Positions 23,151 to 33,469 of a stretch of 64,000 bases of DNA are shown in pieces. Origin of the DNA: Vanessa cardui. Its lineage: Eukaryota; Arthropoda; Insecta; Lepidoptera; Nymphalidae. The position numbers were made by a program, and so were the translations under genes. The notes beneath the pieces were generated by a model. That model had not been told where the DNA came from, did no database searches, and saw only the letters and a program-made list of their open reading frames with translations. The stretch is from contig NC_061140.1 in assembly GCF_905220365.1 (NCBI RefSeq), positions 12,402,501 to 12,466,500 on the forward strand, given 5' to 3'. Each line of letters begins with the position of its first letter. Position 1 is the first letter of the stretch.

Positions 23151-23454
23151 TACTGTGATTATCGAAGTAAAATAAATTTAATCATAGCCTTCATCAAAAG
23201 AATTTCGTTTCAAAAATTATTCTGTTTAACTACTCAAAAGCGATAACCAAAGAATATGAATATTCATGAAATATACGAAATACGTTTTTAATCAGAATTA
23301 TTCATAGGCAATCTAATCATTATTAAAACTACATCAAAGACTAATATTAAAGTTTAAGTGTCGATTAAATTTAGACTAATTAGTAATTTTATTTTGTATT
23401 GTAAATAGACCTGATCACCACCGCCTACAAAAATGCCACTGTTAGAAATATTAC

Positions 23455-23622
23455 CCACTAATTTTGTTGGTTGTCATGTGCTAGGCAAAAAAAGTAGCAT
23501 ATCTTGGAGTTAAATTTTGCTTCATGAGAAATTTCATCAAATTCGGTTCAGCGGTTTGCTCGTAAAAGACCGACAGACAGACAGATAGTGTTACTTTAAC
23601 ATTTATAATAATATTAATATGG
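23455..23622 (-). mobile_element. Lep1-type Helitron (family C), CTAG end missing
   Basis: Begins inside the element at 'ttttgttggttgtcatgtgc' and continues 'aggcaaaaaaagtagcatat', 'atcaaattcggttcagcggt' and 'gaccgacagacagacagata'. Confidence 0.75.
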
Positions 23623-23627
23623 ATTTC

Positions 23628-23782
23628 TTACATCGTTAATGTGCGAACGTCCTTGAGAACTATATCCACTGTCTGAAGTTATACTGGCTCACTCACCCTT
23701 CACTACATTACTAAAAAAATATAGTGAGTGTTAGAATATATTAGATCGTACATACCCGACCGACGACAAATACTTACCACCA
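23628..23782 (-). repeat. family A, decayed
   Basis: 'atttcttacatcgttaatgt', 'gttatactggctcactcacc' and 'cttaccaccatg'. It abuts the preceding Helitron. Confidence 0.65.
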
Positions 23783-24209
23783 TGTTATTTTGCCCAAATA
23801 TTTGTTTCATCACCTAAAAATTATGGACAGCTCTAATGTATTAACTTCCTTAAGACCTTATACCAATATTTATTTCTAATTCACCAATAAATGTAATTTG
23901 GTCATATTCAAAAATATAATTTAAGTTGAAAGAGATATAAATAGAAATTTGATAAATTTTTGACGGTTATTTTTTCAATAAATATTTATTACGAGCTAAG
24001 AGTAACAAAACTAAAAAAAATGGTAAATACCAAGAATAATGATTTAATCAAATACTGGCGGTTAGCAAGGTTCTCTTCGATTTCAAAGAACATATCTTGT
24101 ACCAGTTTTTGTGCCTCCAAAAGAAATTATTCGGTATTTTGTGGTCAGGTATAAAATGAGTCAACTGTGAGAATAACATGTACAACGAACATCACATATA
24201 TATTTAAAT
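23783..24209. other. unassigned
   Basis: Nothing recognised. A 64-codon ORF (23960-24154) is K/N-rich and treated as chance. Confidence 0.4.
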
Positions 24210-24440
24210 ATTATAAAACAAAGTCCCCTGGCCGCGTCTGTCTGTATGTTCGCTTTAGGCTCCAAAACTACTGAGCGGAATTTCATGCCGTTTATACTAA
24301 TAGAAAGAAGGATTCATAAGGAAGGTTTAGGTATATAATTTTTTTTTGTGTGATTAAATGGAAATAGAACGGCAATTGTTAAACATGTCGGAAATACAAA
24401 AAAAAATGTCTACCCGTGCAAAGTCGGGACGGACCGCTGG
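24210..24440 (+). mobile_element. Lep1-type Helitron, divergent long form
   Basis: 'attataaaacaaagtcccct', 'cgcgtctgtctgtatgttcg', 'actactgagcggaatttcat' and the reversed 3' module 'cccgtgcaaagtcgggacgg', ending 'accgctgg' (CTAG altered to CTGG). Confidence 0.7.
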
Positions 24441-25824
24441 TTACCTCATAACGATGCCGCATTGACAATCCCATGAACCCTGCTTACTAAATATAAGTCC
24501 ACTTTCTCAAAAAATCAAATGTTTATGAAATAATTGGTAGAATTAATTAGTTTCGTGCTCAAATATATCGAGTCCTTTATCGCGTGATATCGCCTTTTAA
24601 AGTCTTGATTAATTGAAAAGCTTTCATTTTAACACATAAAGTTTATGCTATAACCATTTTAATCGTCATTTATAAAACGATATTTTTTTTCCAAATATAA
24701 ATGCGACCACTTAAACTAATCAAGATTTGCGTCTAATTAAAACTAAGTGCGGCAATTTAGGAAAAATCTCCCTCTAAAGTAGAAGCAATTAAACATACTA
24801 AAGAAATCTCGTATAAAATATCGAGTTAACAAATAAAAACCGTATAAGATCACTTAAAACTGCTTTTAAATTCGTTTCAATGTCGCGTCCATTAGTTCCT
24901 TAAGCGATTTTAAGAGCAACTCTCCAGTATAAAGTGTACATTAATTGTGAATTAGTGTTGCAGAATTACCGCTATTCGTTACCGGCTAGTAGTTTAGGAG
25001 ATTTGTTGCTGTGTTTGTTGTCTTCAATTAGCCTAACTCTGAGCCCGCAACTTCGTCTGTAAACTTCCAATAACGAAGCAAACAGCGCTAATGACGGAAC
25101 AACAAATGAACGCTTTTTAGTTAACAGACATTTAGCAATACGTAGAAGCCATTTCCATGACAAGGTTTTGATAGATTTTTTTTCTAATGAGTCACTGCTT
25201 ACGTGGAATTCGAAAACATTCATTTGATGGTCAGTGTGTTTTAATCTATATTTAAATATACAAGCTAAACTTATGACCGCATTTTTAAAAATTGGTCAGT
25301 ATTGAAGAATTATCAAAAATATATAATATAAATGAGATATTATGTTTTTTCATGATGAATGTTTTAATAAGATTTAAGTATATCTATTGGTGTCTACCTA
25401 GGTAGGGTACCGTCTTCCAGAATCCGCTAAAATATATCGCATACGATCTTAGCACAAGTGAGAGAAGTTATTACCGTTAGCAAAATATTAGGTTATCATA
25501 TTATGATATTTTTTTTACGAGATGAAAGGATTCTAAGATATTCGAAAGTTTATATCGGCTGAAAGTAAAAAGTTGTAAGTACCCACGTAGTAGAGATATA
25601 GTAATGTCACCCTTAAGTGTTAGAGCTCCACTAACCACGATCAGAGCATGCCACAGAAGTAGAAAAGGAATACGTAAGTGATTCCATCATATCTAACTAA
25701 CTGGTTTATTGGGTATCTCGTTTTTCAGCAGTTATTGCTCAAAAATTTTACTCTCAACTCAAAGATAAACATTCCAAAGCCAAAATGACGTAACTGGAGT
25801 CACTTATAATTTGTATATTATATA
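24441..25824. other. repeat-free stretch, possibly regulatory
   Basis: About 1.4 kb with none of the window's repeat families. It is AT-rich with many homeodomain-like cores (taattaat, gcaatta, tttataa), which are expected by chance at this composition. A relic 'gagcccgcaacttcgtctg' at about 25040 may be an old Helitron module. Confidence 0.3.
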
Positions 25825-26104
25825 AAGCCGAGATGACCCAGTGGTTAGAACGCGTGCATCTCAACCGATGATTGCGAGTTCAAACCCAGGCAAGCATCAC
25901 TGAATATTCATGTGCTTAATTATAAACAATTTATCTCGTAATTGGCGGTGAGGAATAACATCATGTGTCTAATTTTTACAGAAATTCTGCCACTTATGTA
26001 TTCTACGAACCCGCATTGGAACAGCGTGGTAGAATGTGTTATAAACTTTCCCCTAAAAGGGAGAGGTGGAAGGCCCAGCAGTGGGAAATTGCCAAACTGT
26101 TTTT
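25825..26104 (+). repeat. SINE D, moderately decayed
   Basis: 'agccgagatgacccagtggt', 'gcgagttcaaacccaggcaa', 'tctgccacttatgtattcta', 'cgcattggaacagcgtgg' and 'aggcccagcagtgggaaat'. The tail has lost its repeat. 'ttatata' on both sides (about 25816 and 26106) could be the target duplication. Confidence 0.88.
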
Positions 26105-27279
26105 CTTATATATTCTACTATTAATATTTAATCATTATATTATTTTGTACGACAACAATAATCAGAATAAAACAATTACGTAGATTAATAAAACAGACTA
26201 GAGATATATCATAGCTATCTTGATTCATGACTTAAATAGTAACATTAACTAATATTATCTCTGATTTAATATTAACAAACAAAAAATATGGTTTTCTTAA
26301 CCGTATAAGAATTTACGATCATTTTTTAGTTTTTATAAGAGCTGTTTACGTACTAGAGGGAGTTAATGTTATTTATTATGGATGTAGAGAATTTTATGGA
26401 CCGTTGGGGAAAATTAAACGACTCCTTTTCTATGTCAGGGTAACGCGGTATTTCTTGCTGTTTTAGTTACGTGGGATAATATTGTACTTTTTGTTATAAC
26501 ATGTTTCTTTCACAAGACAAACATATGTAAGAAGACGAAGTTTTAGACGATATTATAGCATTATAGGGTTTACTTGATTTAGATTATTCTCGGTACTATG
26601 AAGAGGGAAAATAAAGTGTAGAAAAAAGACTACGTTTTTCCAGAGAAAACAATTTTGACTTTACACAACTACGATTTTTAATGTTGATTGGTGGATACAC
26701 AAATGGATGATTTTCAAAGTTAATGAGAATTTTTTGTACTTCTTATATTTTTTGGCCACATGAACAATATCAATGGAGACTCTAAATCTTACAGTCAGAG
26801 GCACTGCAATCGTGTTGCCTGAGAGATCTGTTTCTACTAGAATTAAGTTATTTATTCATAAGCCAATATTCACAGCATTATATCATCGTATTAATATGTT
26901 TTATATATATAAACTCCTATGAACTATATTATCAAAAAATATAGTTTATTCGTTCATTCTCGATAGCTTGGGGACAGTTTTATAAATGTACTCCTCTAAG
27001 GGATAAAATTTAAGATTGTGTTCTGTCACTACTCTTACCATACTAATATGAATGCAAAATTGTGTAAACAGATTCGAAATTTAAACTTAAATCGAATGAA
27101 AAGTTCGTAATGCAAAAAGGTGCTAGTTCTTTTTTTTATTTTACTCGCAGCAAAGCAGGCGAGTAACGTATAAACATAATTAAACAAAACGTCGGCACAA
27201 ATCAAAACAAACACATGCATAATATCTCGGACTAATAAACGGGTAGAATTATCGCGATGCAATCCAACAGAAGTATGCA
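26105..27279. other. unassigned, with a doubtful decayed ORF inside
   Basis: No repeat family recognised; see 26531-26710. Confidence 0.35.
26531..26710 (+). pseudogene. possible decayed coding segment
   Basis: One frame reads EDEVLDDIIAL, stop, GLLDLDYSRYYEEGK, stop, SVEKRLRFSRENNFDFTQLR and onward to TGA. The acidic-then-basic composition is protein-like and reminiscent of the N-terminal part of insect DNA transposases, but the stop density is near chance for such AT-rich DNA. Function not assigned. Confidence 0.2.
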
Positions 27280-27390
27280 CTCGTTTACAAGTTAAATCGA
27301 CGGGGAACGGTCTGGGTAATTAATTGGGGAGTCGGGAATTTCCGGGACAACACTACTGTCGCGGCTGGGGTGAAGTTTGGGAAGCGATGG
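27280..27390. other. GC-richer island
   Basis: 'atcgacggggaacggtctgg', 'ttggggagtcgggaatttcc' and 'ctgtcgcggctggggtgaag' contrast with the AT-rich flanks. No ORF. Candidate regulatory element. Confidence 0.3.
27334..27343. promoter_or_regulatory. perfect kappaB/Rel-type motif
   Basis: 'gggaatttcc' fits GGGRNYYYCC exactly and lies in the GC-richer island. A single motif may occur by chance. Confidence 0.25.
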
Positions 27391-27491
27391 ATATGGCATT
27401 ATTGTTGTTAAATAAAATAAATAGAGATACGGTCTTTATACATACTACAATTTTTCATATAATAATTAAAAAAATATAATGTAGTCCGAGA

Positions 27492-27680
27492 ATGTTAGAT
27501 TTAATTCAGGCATTGGAAGAAGTTTTAATGCGGCATACTGGAAGACGTTGTCTAACTTCTGAAGCAGGGAAGACGAGCTCAGCAATAGGATATAAACAAA
27601 ATAATCTGTTAAATGAAATTCCTCATCATTGGTTACAAACTAGCCTTAAGATTTCAACCGCCACGCCATCGCGCCAGTGA
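27492..27680 (+). CDS. doubtful 62-codon ORF
   Basis: Starts ATG, RNY-like codons, mixed hydrophilic peptide (MLDLIQALEEVLMRHTGRRC at the N-terminus), stop TGA. No family recognised and no splice or polyadenylation context noted. Confidence 0.15.
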   Translation: MLDLIQALEEVLMRHTGRRCLTSEAGKTSSAIGYKQNNLLNEIPHHWLQTSLKISTATPSRQ

Positions 27681-27877
27681 GGCAACAATAACGACATACA
27701 AACGTCAGCGTTAAAAATTGAATATTTATGTTTAACAATAAACTACCCGGACGAGTACGATATAACTTCAGCTGAAATAAAGAAAAAAACCTAAATAAAT
27801 ACTCTTACTAAGACAATGAATATATTTCTAACACTTTTAGATAATAATTAATAATTACTCAGAAATTTATCACTTAA

Positions 27878-28253
27878 CTAGTGATCACCCGCGGCTTCGC
27901 TCACGTTTTAGAGGTTGGTTATCATATGTTAGGCAAGTCGCCTATGTCAGGAATCAAACTCAAACTCAAATAACTTTATTCAATATAGAAGCATTACACT
28001 TTCTTATTGATGGTCAATTGAAACACTACCACCGGCTCGGAAAAGAAAATACTCTAACCTGAGAAGAACCGGCGAAAGAAACTCTATTTTTTGTTTGTCT
28101 CGTATATTATATAAACAATTTAATATGAAATTAAATAGCCAGGAGGCGAGTTCAAGTTTGCTTTCGACCAAATTTCATCAAATTCGGTTCATTTATTTGG
28201 CCGTGAAAGAGTGGCAGACAGGCATACTTTCACTTTTATATTATTAGAATAGA
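27878..28253 (-). mobile_element. Lep1-type Helitron (family C) interrupted by family E
   Basis: Left part 'ctagtgatcacccgcggctt' to 'gtcgcctatgtca'; right part 'gcgagttcaagtttgctttc' to 'attagaataga'. The two halves join correctly across the insertion. Confidence 0.8.
27960..28140 (-). repeat. family E variant, nested in the Helitron
   Basis: 'caaataactttattcaatat', 'agaagcattacactttctta', 'actaccaccggctcggaaaa' and 'gagaagaaccggcgaaagaa'. The 'gaagcattac' wording marks a subfamily also seen at 39105. 'cagga' borders the insert on both sides. Confidence 0.75.
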
Positions 28254-28699
28254 AGAATAGATTGCGTACACGATGTCACAGAACCCACTCCCTTAACGTA
28301 AAAACGCGTTCAGGAACAAGTAAATAATAAAAATGCCGTGTTCATTATAATCATCTGTCATCGTACATCCGTGTAACTGATGTCTCGAGTAAAACTGTAC
28401 TCCGAGTGCGCTTGTTCAGTACTGTTCAGTCCGTACGTTTGTACGCTTATACGTGTTTACGTACGGGTATGAACTGCTCAAACCGTATTAGCTCAACCTC
28501 CTTAATTTATTGTCAACTCATACAAGTGCATCCGACGGTTAATTGGACGTTCCGTTCGAGATGAAATGTTTTTACAACTTCACGTCTCGTTTGTGTGTCT
28601 ATATTGTTTAGCTATGGTTATTGAATTTATGTTTGATTACCTTGGGAATACATTGGAGTTTGGAAAGATTTATTATCTTGGATATGTATTTAGTTTAAG
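28254..28699. other. unassigned; CpG-rich patch at about 28375-28575
   Basis: The patch holds two 'ttcagt' initiator-like words in 'gttcagtactgttcagtccg' and dense CpG (gtacgtttgtacgc, ttacgtacgg, catccgacgg). Possible promoter or conserved element; no ORF. Confidence 0.3.
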
Positions 28700-28816
28700 T
28701 TATGTTACGATAAAGAATTGCCGAATTAAATGATCGCTTAAAGGCTCTGGAATATCTTCCGTGGATTTGTTCCACAGCTTGGCACTGATCTCGTGTCTTC
28801 TTGTAAGGTTTGTAGA
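28700..28816 (-). CDS. short coding-like ORF, terminal-exon or LINE-end candidate
   Basis: 38 sense codons then TAA, without ATG. The core RRHEISAKLWNKSTEDIPEP is strongly protein-like. An AG lies just upstream (ttctttgattag). The 'AKLWNK' wording resembles both the C-terminus of some LINE reverse transcriptases and that of short-chain dehydrogenases; I cannot decide between them. Confidence 0.25.
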   Translation of the reverse strand, partial: STNLTRRHEISAKLWNKSTEDIPEPLSDHLIRQFFIVT

Positions 28817-29309
28817 CTAATCAAAGAATTTCATGAGATACATAGAGGATTCTAACAATATTTTTCTTTACTAATCATAAACAGTAATAAATCACATATT
28901 GAATAAGTGGTGCTTGTTTGGTTTTTTACCTACAACATTCGGTAAGATTTAAGAGTTTTGTCCACTATACCATCTTGGATAATACATTTTCAAAATGATT
29001 TCATACAATTCGTAGGCACAAAATCAAAATACAAATAATTCCACCAAATTTACCAGCCTTAGTGTCATTGACCTATGCATGTGAAACAGATGTTTTTTTA
29101 ACCGAAACCGTAGCTAGAATTTACCAATCAAAGTTCCATTTAAAAACTAAATGAAATCAAACGATAATGTTTCGTTAACTTAATCAATCTTTACTAAATA
29201 GAATTCGCCGAATTCAGAAACCCATCCATTAACTTTTCGTTTAATTTTATTCCGATAAACCTTTTTATTTTTATGAGCAAGCAAGTCCATCGAGAGAAAA
29301 CTAACCTAG

Positions 29310-29676
29310 CTCCGATACAAGTTTGCGACAGATGCACAGACGAAAATCGACCTTATTCCTCAAAGTTTAAAAGTTAGAATGGCGGCAATAAAATTTGTCG
29401 AGCTGTTCATACAACAGATGTTTCATTCGCTTTATAGAAGACTCCAGTTGAAGGAGTTGGAACTTTGGCAGTTGCCGACCGATCGTGAGATGAAATTTTA
29501 TTTGGTAAACCTTTTTTGAATATTCCAAGTTTGGGTATCAGTGGCCGGGAGTGCCGACTGATAGGCAACTTTTGTTGGATTTATTGATATTGAATGGGAG
29601 AATGATGAAAAATGGTAACCGTTCGAGAAGTTTTATCGCATTTCTTTTGAAATATGTTGTGGATCCAGTTTATTAG
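29310..29676 (+). pseudogene. coding-like segment with one T-run frameshift
   Basis: Frame 1 opens after 'actaacctag' (branch-point/acceptor-like) and encodes 69 residues, including VRMAAIKFVELFIQQMFHSL, ending TGA at 29517-29519. Frame 2 continues to TAG at 29674-29676 and includes FGYQWPGVPTDRQLLLDLL. The frames meet at a six-T run (29512-29517). 'PTDR' preceded by W occurs in both parts. Alternatively frame 1 is an exon ending at GTGAGA or GTAAAC. Family unknown. Confidence 0.3.
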
Positions 29677-29786
29677 AACAACGTTAATCTTTACATAGGA
29701 ATGATTTCGATCTGGAACTTATCGTATCGAATTCGAATTTCAAAATTTAAAAAGAGAACTATTGTAGATTGGCTTATCAATGACTA

Positions 29787-29933
29787 TTAGTCGTTCGCGG
29801 CTTCGCTGGCGTTTTAGGGTATTGGTTGTCATATGTCAGGCAAAAAAGTAGCCTATGTCTTCTTGGGATTGGTTTCAAAAGAGCTACAGATTTACAGACA
29901 AAGTTACTTTCACATTTATAATATTAATAGAGA
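29787..29933 (-). mobile_element. Lep1-type Helitron (family C), internally deleted
   Basis: 'ttagtcgttcgcggcttcgc', 'tgtcaggcaaaaaagtagcc', a deletion after 'cttcttggga', then 'acagacaaagttactttcac' to 'atagaga'|T. Confidence 0.8.
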
Positions 29934-30679
29934 TATAACACATTATTATATCAATATACATAAATCGTGTACCTATGATGCACTGTTTCGAAGATTCTAG
30001 TATATAAGTAGCTTTCTAGAATCTTCCGCTTTAAAAGCTGGTGACGTGACAAGACTAAGTTTCGTGTTCTTGTACAAAATAATAAAAAAGCAGAAACACG
30101 GAAGAGATACGTACTTTAAAACTTTACGACTAAAAAAAACTGTAACGTGATTAGTGTCTCAGTCTGGATGTGGATTCGTCTGGTACCACCCACGTAGGTA
30201 ACCACTAAACTACACGATTAATAATGCATTGTATTATGACAATTTGATGCCATACAAAAAAAATTAAGCTGATTTAACTAAAATTTCAATTTCTAGTTAA
30301 AGGCTCAATTCTAAACTGACTTTAGGATGTTATAACAAAAATTCAAAATAATCTTCTTAATATATGTTATTTATTTCATTTATTACTTTTTAAAGAACAA
30401 TAGATATATAATATATGAACGAAGAAATCAAGTTAATTTATATTTCTAGACCAAACTGGTCTAATTTTGATACTATTATAAAAGCTGCGTGTCTAACCAG
30501 CTGATTTACAGAACCAAACATTTTACTGCAACACACATTGGTAAAGTTACTTTAAATTTTGAAGGTCATCGTTATTTTACGAAAGTAACAACTTTATACT
30601 TTAGCTTTTCTTCCTTTCCACTGATGATAGTATGTCACGTAGTATGTCTTGGCATTACATTTCAATATTAAACTTCACA
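29934..30679. other. unassigned
   Basis: 'ggtaccacccacgtaggtaa' at 30183 echoes family A but stands alone. Confidence 0.35.
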
Positions 30680-30835
30680 GTCCAAACCCTGGACTGGATA
30701 TGAGCATCACTGAATTTTCGAGTGCTTGAAGGAACATGTAGCGAGAAAACCTGAATGTGCCGGATGAAAGTCTGCCAAATGAGTTGTACTACTGAAATAG
30801 GAAGTAGGTTAGCCCAGCAGTGCGAACAGGTCTTT
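30680..30835 (+). repeat. SINE D, old and rearranged
   Basis: 'cagtccaaaccctggactgg', 'gagcatcactgaattttcga', 'gtgcttgaaggaacatgtag' and 'agcccagcagtgcgaacag' keep the family order. Confidence 0.5.
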
Positions 30836-30924
30836 GACAAACTTGGTAGTATTTGATAAATTTGATATTAGTTTTATCATCTTTAGCATTTTAAGTATCG
30901 ATCCTCAATACACTTTGATTTGAA

Positions 30925-31030
30925 TAGCTTAGCTCTTCATGTTTAGTTGGATAAGATGTCATTGGAGCAGCAGAGAGCAGTGAAATAAGCCTTCCCCTAT
31001 AAAGGAAGGAGGCTTTAGTTAGTGTGGGTC
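30925..31030 (+). repeat. SINE D, decayed fragment
   Basis: 'tagttggataagatgtcatt' and 'ccttcccctataaaggaagg', then 'aggctttagttagtgtggg', resemble head and 3' parts with the centre lost. Confidence 0.35.
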
Positions 31031-31040
31031 ATTGAAAGGC

Positions 31041-31310
31041 TTACAATATATAATTCAAAGAGCATATATAAAAGCGAACTAATTGTATATATTGACAGGG
31101 AATCAGAGGTACCTGTAATGATTTATGTTTACCCTTAAACCCTATAGATAATTTTATTGATGATAATAATTCTTCCACGGTATATTTTTTTGTTTCCAAG
31201 AGTTCCGAGTGAACCAAGTGTTCAACAACTTTTAACTTTAAATTTTGGAGCATAAGATTCATATTATAAATGATTATATCAAATTTAGGGTAAGCAAAAA
31301 GTTTACGCAT
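31041..31310 (-). CDS. doubtful 89-codon ORF
   Basis: ATG start; the central part (VVEHLVHSELLETKKYTVEE) looks helical and protein-like, while the C-terminal third is AT-driven. A 'ttacag|gtacct' junction could be a donor ending an exon after residue ~66. No family recognised. Its start overlaps the family H element, which argues against a conserved host gene. Confidence 0.2.
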   Translation of the reverse strand: MRKLFAYPKFDIIIYNMNLMLQNLKLKVVEHLVHSELLETKKYTVEELLSSIKLSIGFKGKHKSLQVPLIPCQYIQLVRFYICSLNYIL

Positions 31311-31790
31311 TTTTAGGGTTCCTTATTTAAAAATGAGTTAATAATATGTTTCCTTAGCTTTTTGTGTGTCTTTTTCTCATGGCTCCAAGACTCAATGCTA
31401 AAAGCAAATCCAGGATTGTTTTAAACGTATCATAGATTATTTATTTCACTTACGAAATATGATAAGGTACTGAATGAAAGGTCCGTTATAAATAGAATAT
31501 CACACGGCAATAGTATTAAATAAAATTAAAAAAAAATTAGTTTATCGTTGGCTAAAGTTCACATAAATAAAGGGTAGGCTGCTGTTTGTTAATGTGATAT
31601 TGATTCCTATAAAATGAAGAGGAACTTGATTTAGATACCATATCTCACATCATGTTCCTAAATAATAATATATTAACACTTTTTTAATTTTATATCAAGT
31701 CACATTTCTGTCCACTTATTCATAGTATATACTCGTGAAGAACCTGACCATACGTCAATCAGACTCGCACTTGACCGTTTTTTTTCTAAT
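31303..31790 (+). repeat. family H repeat, both ends present
   Basis: Left end 'tttttagggttccttattta'; right end 'tcagactcgcacttgaccgt' plus a T-run. About 485 bp, no ORF, no terminal inverted repeats seen. Confidence 0.55.
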
Positions 31791-32158
31791 GTCCAGAAAA
31801 AAATCTATTGTGAAACAAACAGGTAGTTTCTAAGAATCTTAACACGATTTCTTAGAATTTTTTCTCCAACGTGTAAGCTCGTGTAGACATTTTATTCTTT
31901 TTTAAATAAACATCTTAAAGTATTACGAGTAAATTAATTATGTTTAAAGATTTTTTTAGATATGCATTTGCACTAATTACATTTGCAAAGAAGTAAAATT
32001 TACCTTTACATATAATAATTTATCAAAGCTGTCAGAATTGTTTTTAATCTGAAATAAATATTATACATTTGTGTTATTATATGATATTAACTATATACTA
32101 AAATTCCACAATCATTTTTAACTTTGCCATTACATATATTTAAATCATTTGTAAAATA
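31791..32158. other. unassigned AT-rich stretch
   Basis: Nothing recognised. Confidence 0.4.
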
Positions 32159-32200
32159 TACATTGTTACAACAACAACAAGTTGTTGTTGTAACAATGTA
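32159..32200. repeat. near-perfect palindrome at the SINE tail
   Basis: 20-bp arms (32159-32178 and 32181-32200) with a 2-bp AA spacer, no mismatch. Each arm consists of 'tacattgtta' (the target duplication) plus 'caacaacaac' (the SINE tail) or the complement. Confidence 0.9.
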
Positions 32201-32528
32201 ACAGCCTGTAAACTCCCACTGCTGGGCTAAAGGCCTCCCCTCCCTTTGAGGAGAAGGTTTGGAACATATTCCACCACGCTGTTCCAATGCGGGTTGGTGG
32301 AATACACATGTGGCAGAATTTCTATGAAATTTGTCACATGCAGGTTTCCTCACGATGTTTTCCTTCACCGCTGAGCACGAGATGAATTATAAAGACAAAT
32401 TAAGCACATGAATCAGCGGTGCTTGCCTGGGTTTGAACCCGCAATCATCGGTGATGATTGCGGATAAGATGCACGCGTTCTAACCACTGGGCCATCTCGA
32501 CTCGTTAATACTTTAAAATACATTGTTA
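32159..32528 (-). repeat. SINE D, full length with folded-back tail
   Basis: Head (right) 'ctggggccatctcgactc'-type end at about 32503, tail (left) toward 32200. 'tacattgtta' at 32159-32168 and 32519-32528 is the probable target duplication. About 15 extra bases lie between the head and the right copy. A direct 'gatgattgcgg' partial duplication sits just 5' of the B-box. Confidence 0.9.
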
Positions 32529-32595
32529 AAGAAGGCATATTATTCAATAACTAATTATACAAATGATAAAAAAGCGTGGAATTAATACTCGTTGT

Positions 32596-32815
32596 CTTCC
32601 AGGCAGGATATATTACATACATATATAATTGTATTTAACTGAGTTACTGTGTTTTTAAATATTGAAAAAATTTAACTACTGTTTTTCTTGCCGGTTCTTC
32701 TCCGTAGATTCTACTATTCGAACCTGTGGAAGCTTCACTAAATATAGTTGTTAAATGACAATTCAAAAGTGCTTATAAAAGCCTACTTGAATAAAGTATA
32801 TTTTGATTTTATTTT
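32596..32815 (+). repeat. family E repeat
   Basis: 'ccaggcaggatatattacat', 'cttgccggttcttctccgta', 'gtggaagcttcactaaatat' and 'aataaagtatattttgattt'. Confidence 0.85.
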
Positions 32816-32884
32816 TTAATTATAATAAGTATAATGTTTTGCTGTGTAAGCTGTTTAATACTTCACATTCATTTAGAACTGACT

Positions 32885-33157
32885 CTTGACTCTTAACTCG
32901 TGAAAACGACTAGTCACGTTCCGATTTACGCAAGTAACGGCAGGGTACGGTTGTTTTGGCGAATACCTGTTTACACAGGATGTGCCATCTGGTTCGGAAA
33001 GTCGGATAAGACCTCTCCCTGTAAACAGTACTGTCAGCGCTACTCCATAGGTAATAGGCAAGGGGCAGTAGCCACTTCTGTGAGGTCGTCAGGGTCCGGA
33101 AGAAGACTGCATCGTTTGACCGAACTGAAAGTTGTAGCAAATAAGGCTACTAATTAA
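32885..33157 (+). CDS. GC-richer island with an 85-codon coding-like ORF
   Basis: Starts at GTG (32900), no ATG; RNY codon pattern in the first half; TAA at the end. Peptide is Gly/Ser/Arg-rich late (VRSSGSGRRLHRLTELKVVA). Two minus-strand ORFs also span it, so the openness is partly compositional. It may be an unrecognised transposon fragment or an exon. Confidence 0.25.
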
Positions 33158-33469
33158 GCCATTTACACTCATTTCAAATGTTGTCACCTAAAATATTCAT
33201 TAAATTCTATAAAAGTTGTATCGATGACAAAACACCTATCTTATTTCTATCTTAATAGTATGATTTCATTTGAAGTTATATTTAAATATTTTAATTTCAT
33301 CAGTGACCATTAATTTCATAGATAATATTGAACGTTTGGGTTCACTAATAAGGGTTTAAATAAAAACGTAGAATATTACAAACTAAAGTAATTAAGCAAC
33401 ATTTAGAGATAATTATGTGGCCGGATTGATTATCAGATATATGCAAATCAGATCAAGTTTAGATTATAG
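33158..33469. other. unassigned AT-rich stretch
   Basis: Nothing recognised. Confidence 0.4.

Noticed and set aside
24972..25223. 83-codon minus-strand ORF.
   Set aside because: No motif, no start context; part of it overlaps a possible Helitron relic.
26378..26530. Upstream extension of the doubtful decayed ORF, starting at an ATG in the same frame.
   Set aside because: Contains further stops at a density no lower than expected by chance, so it adds no support.
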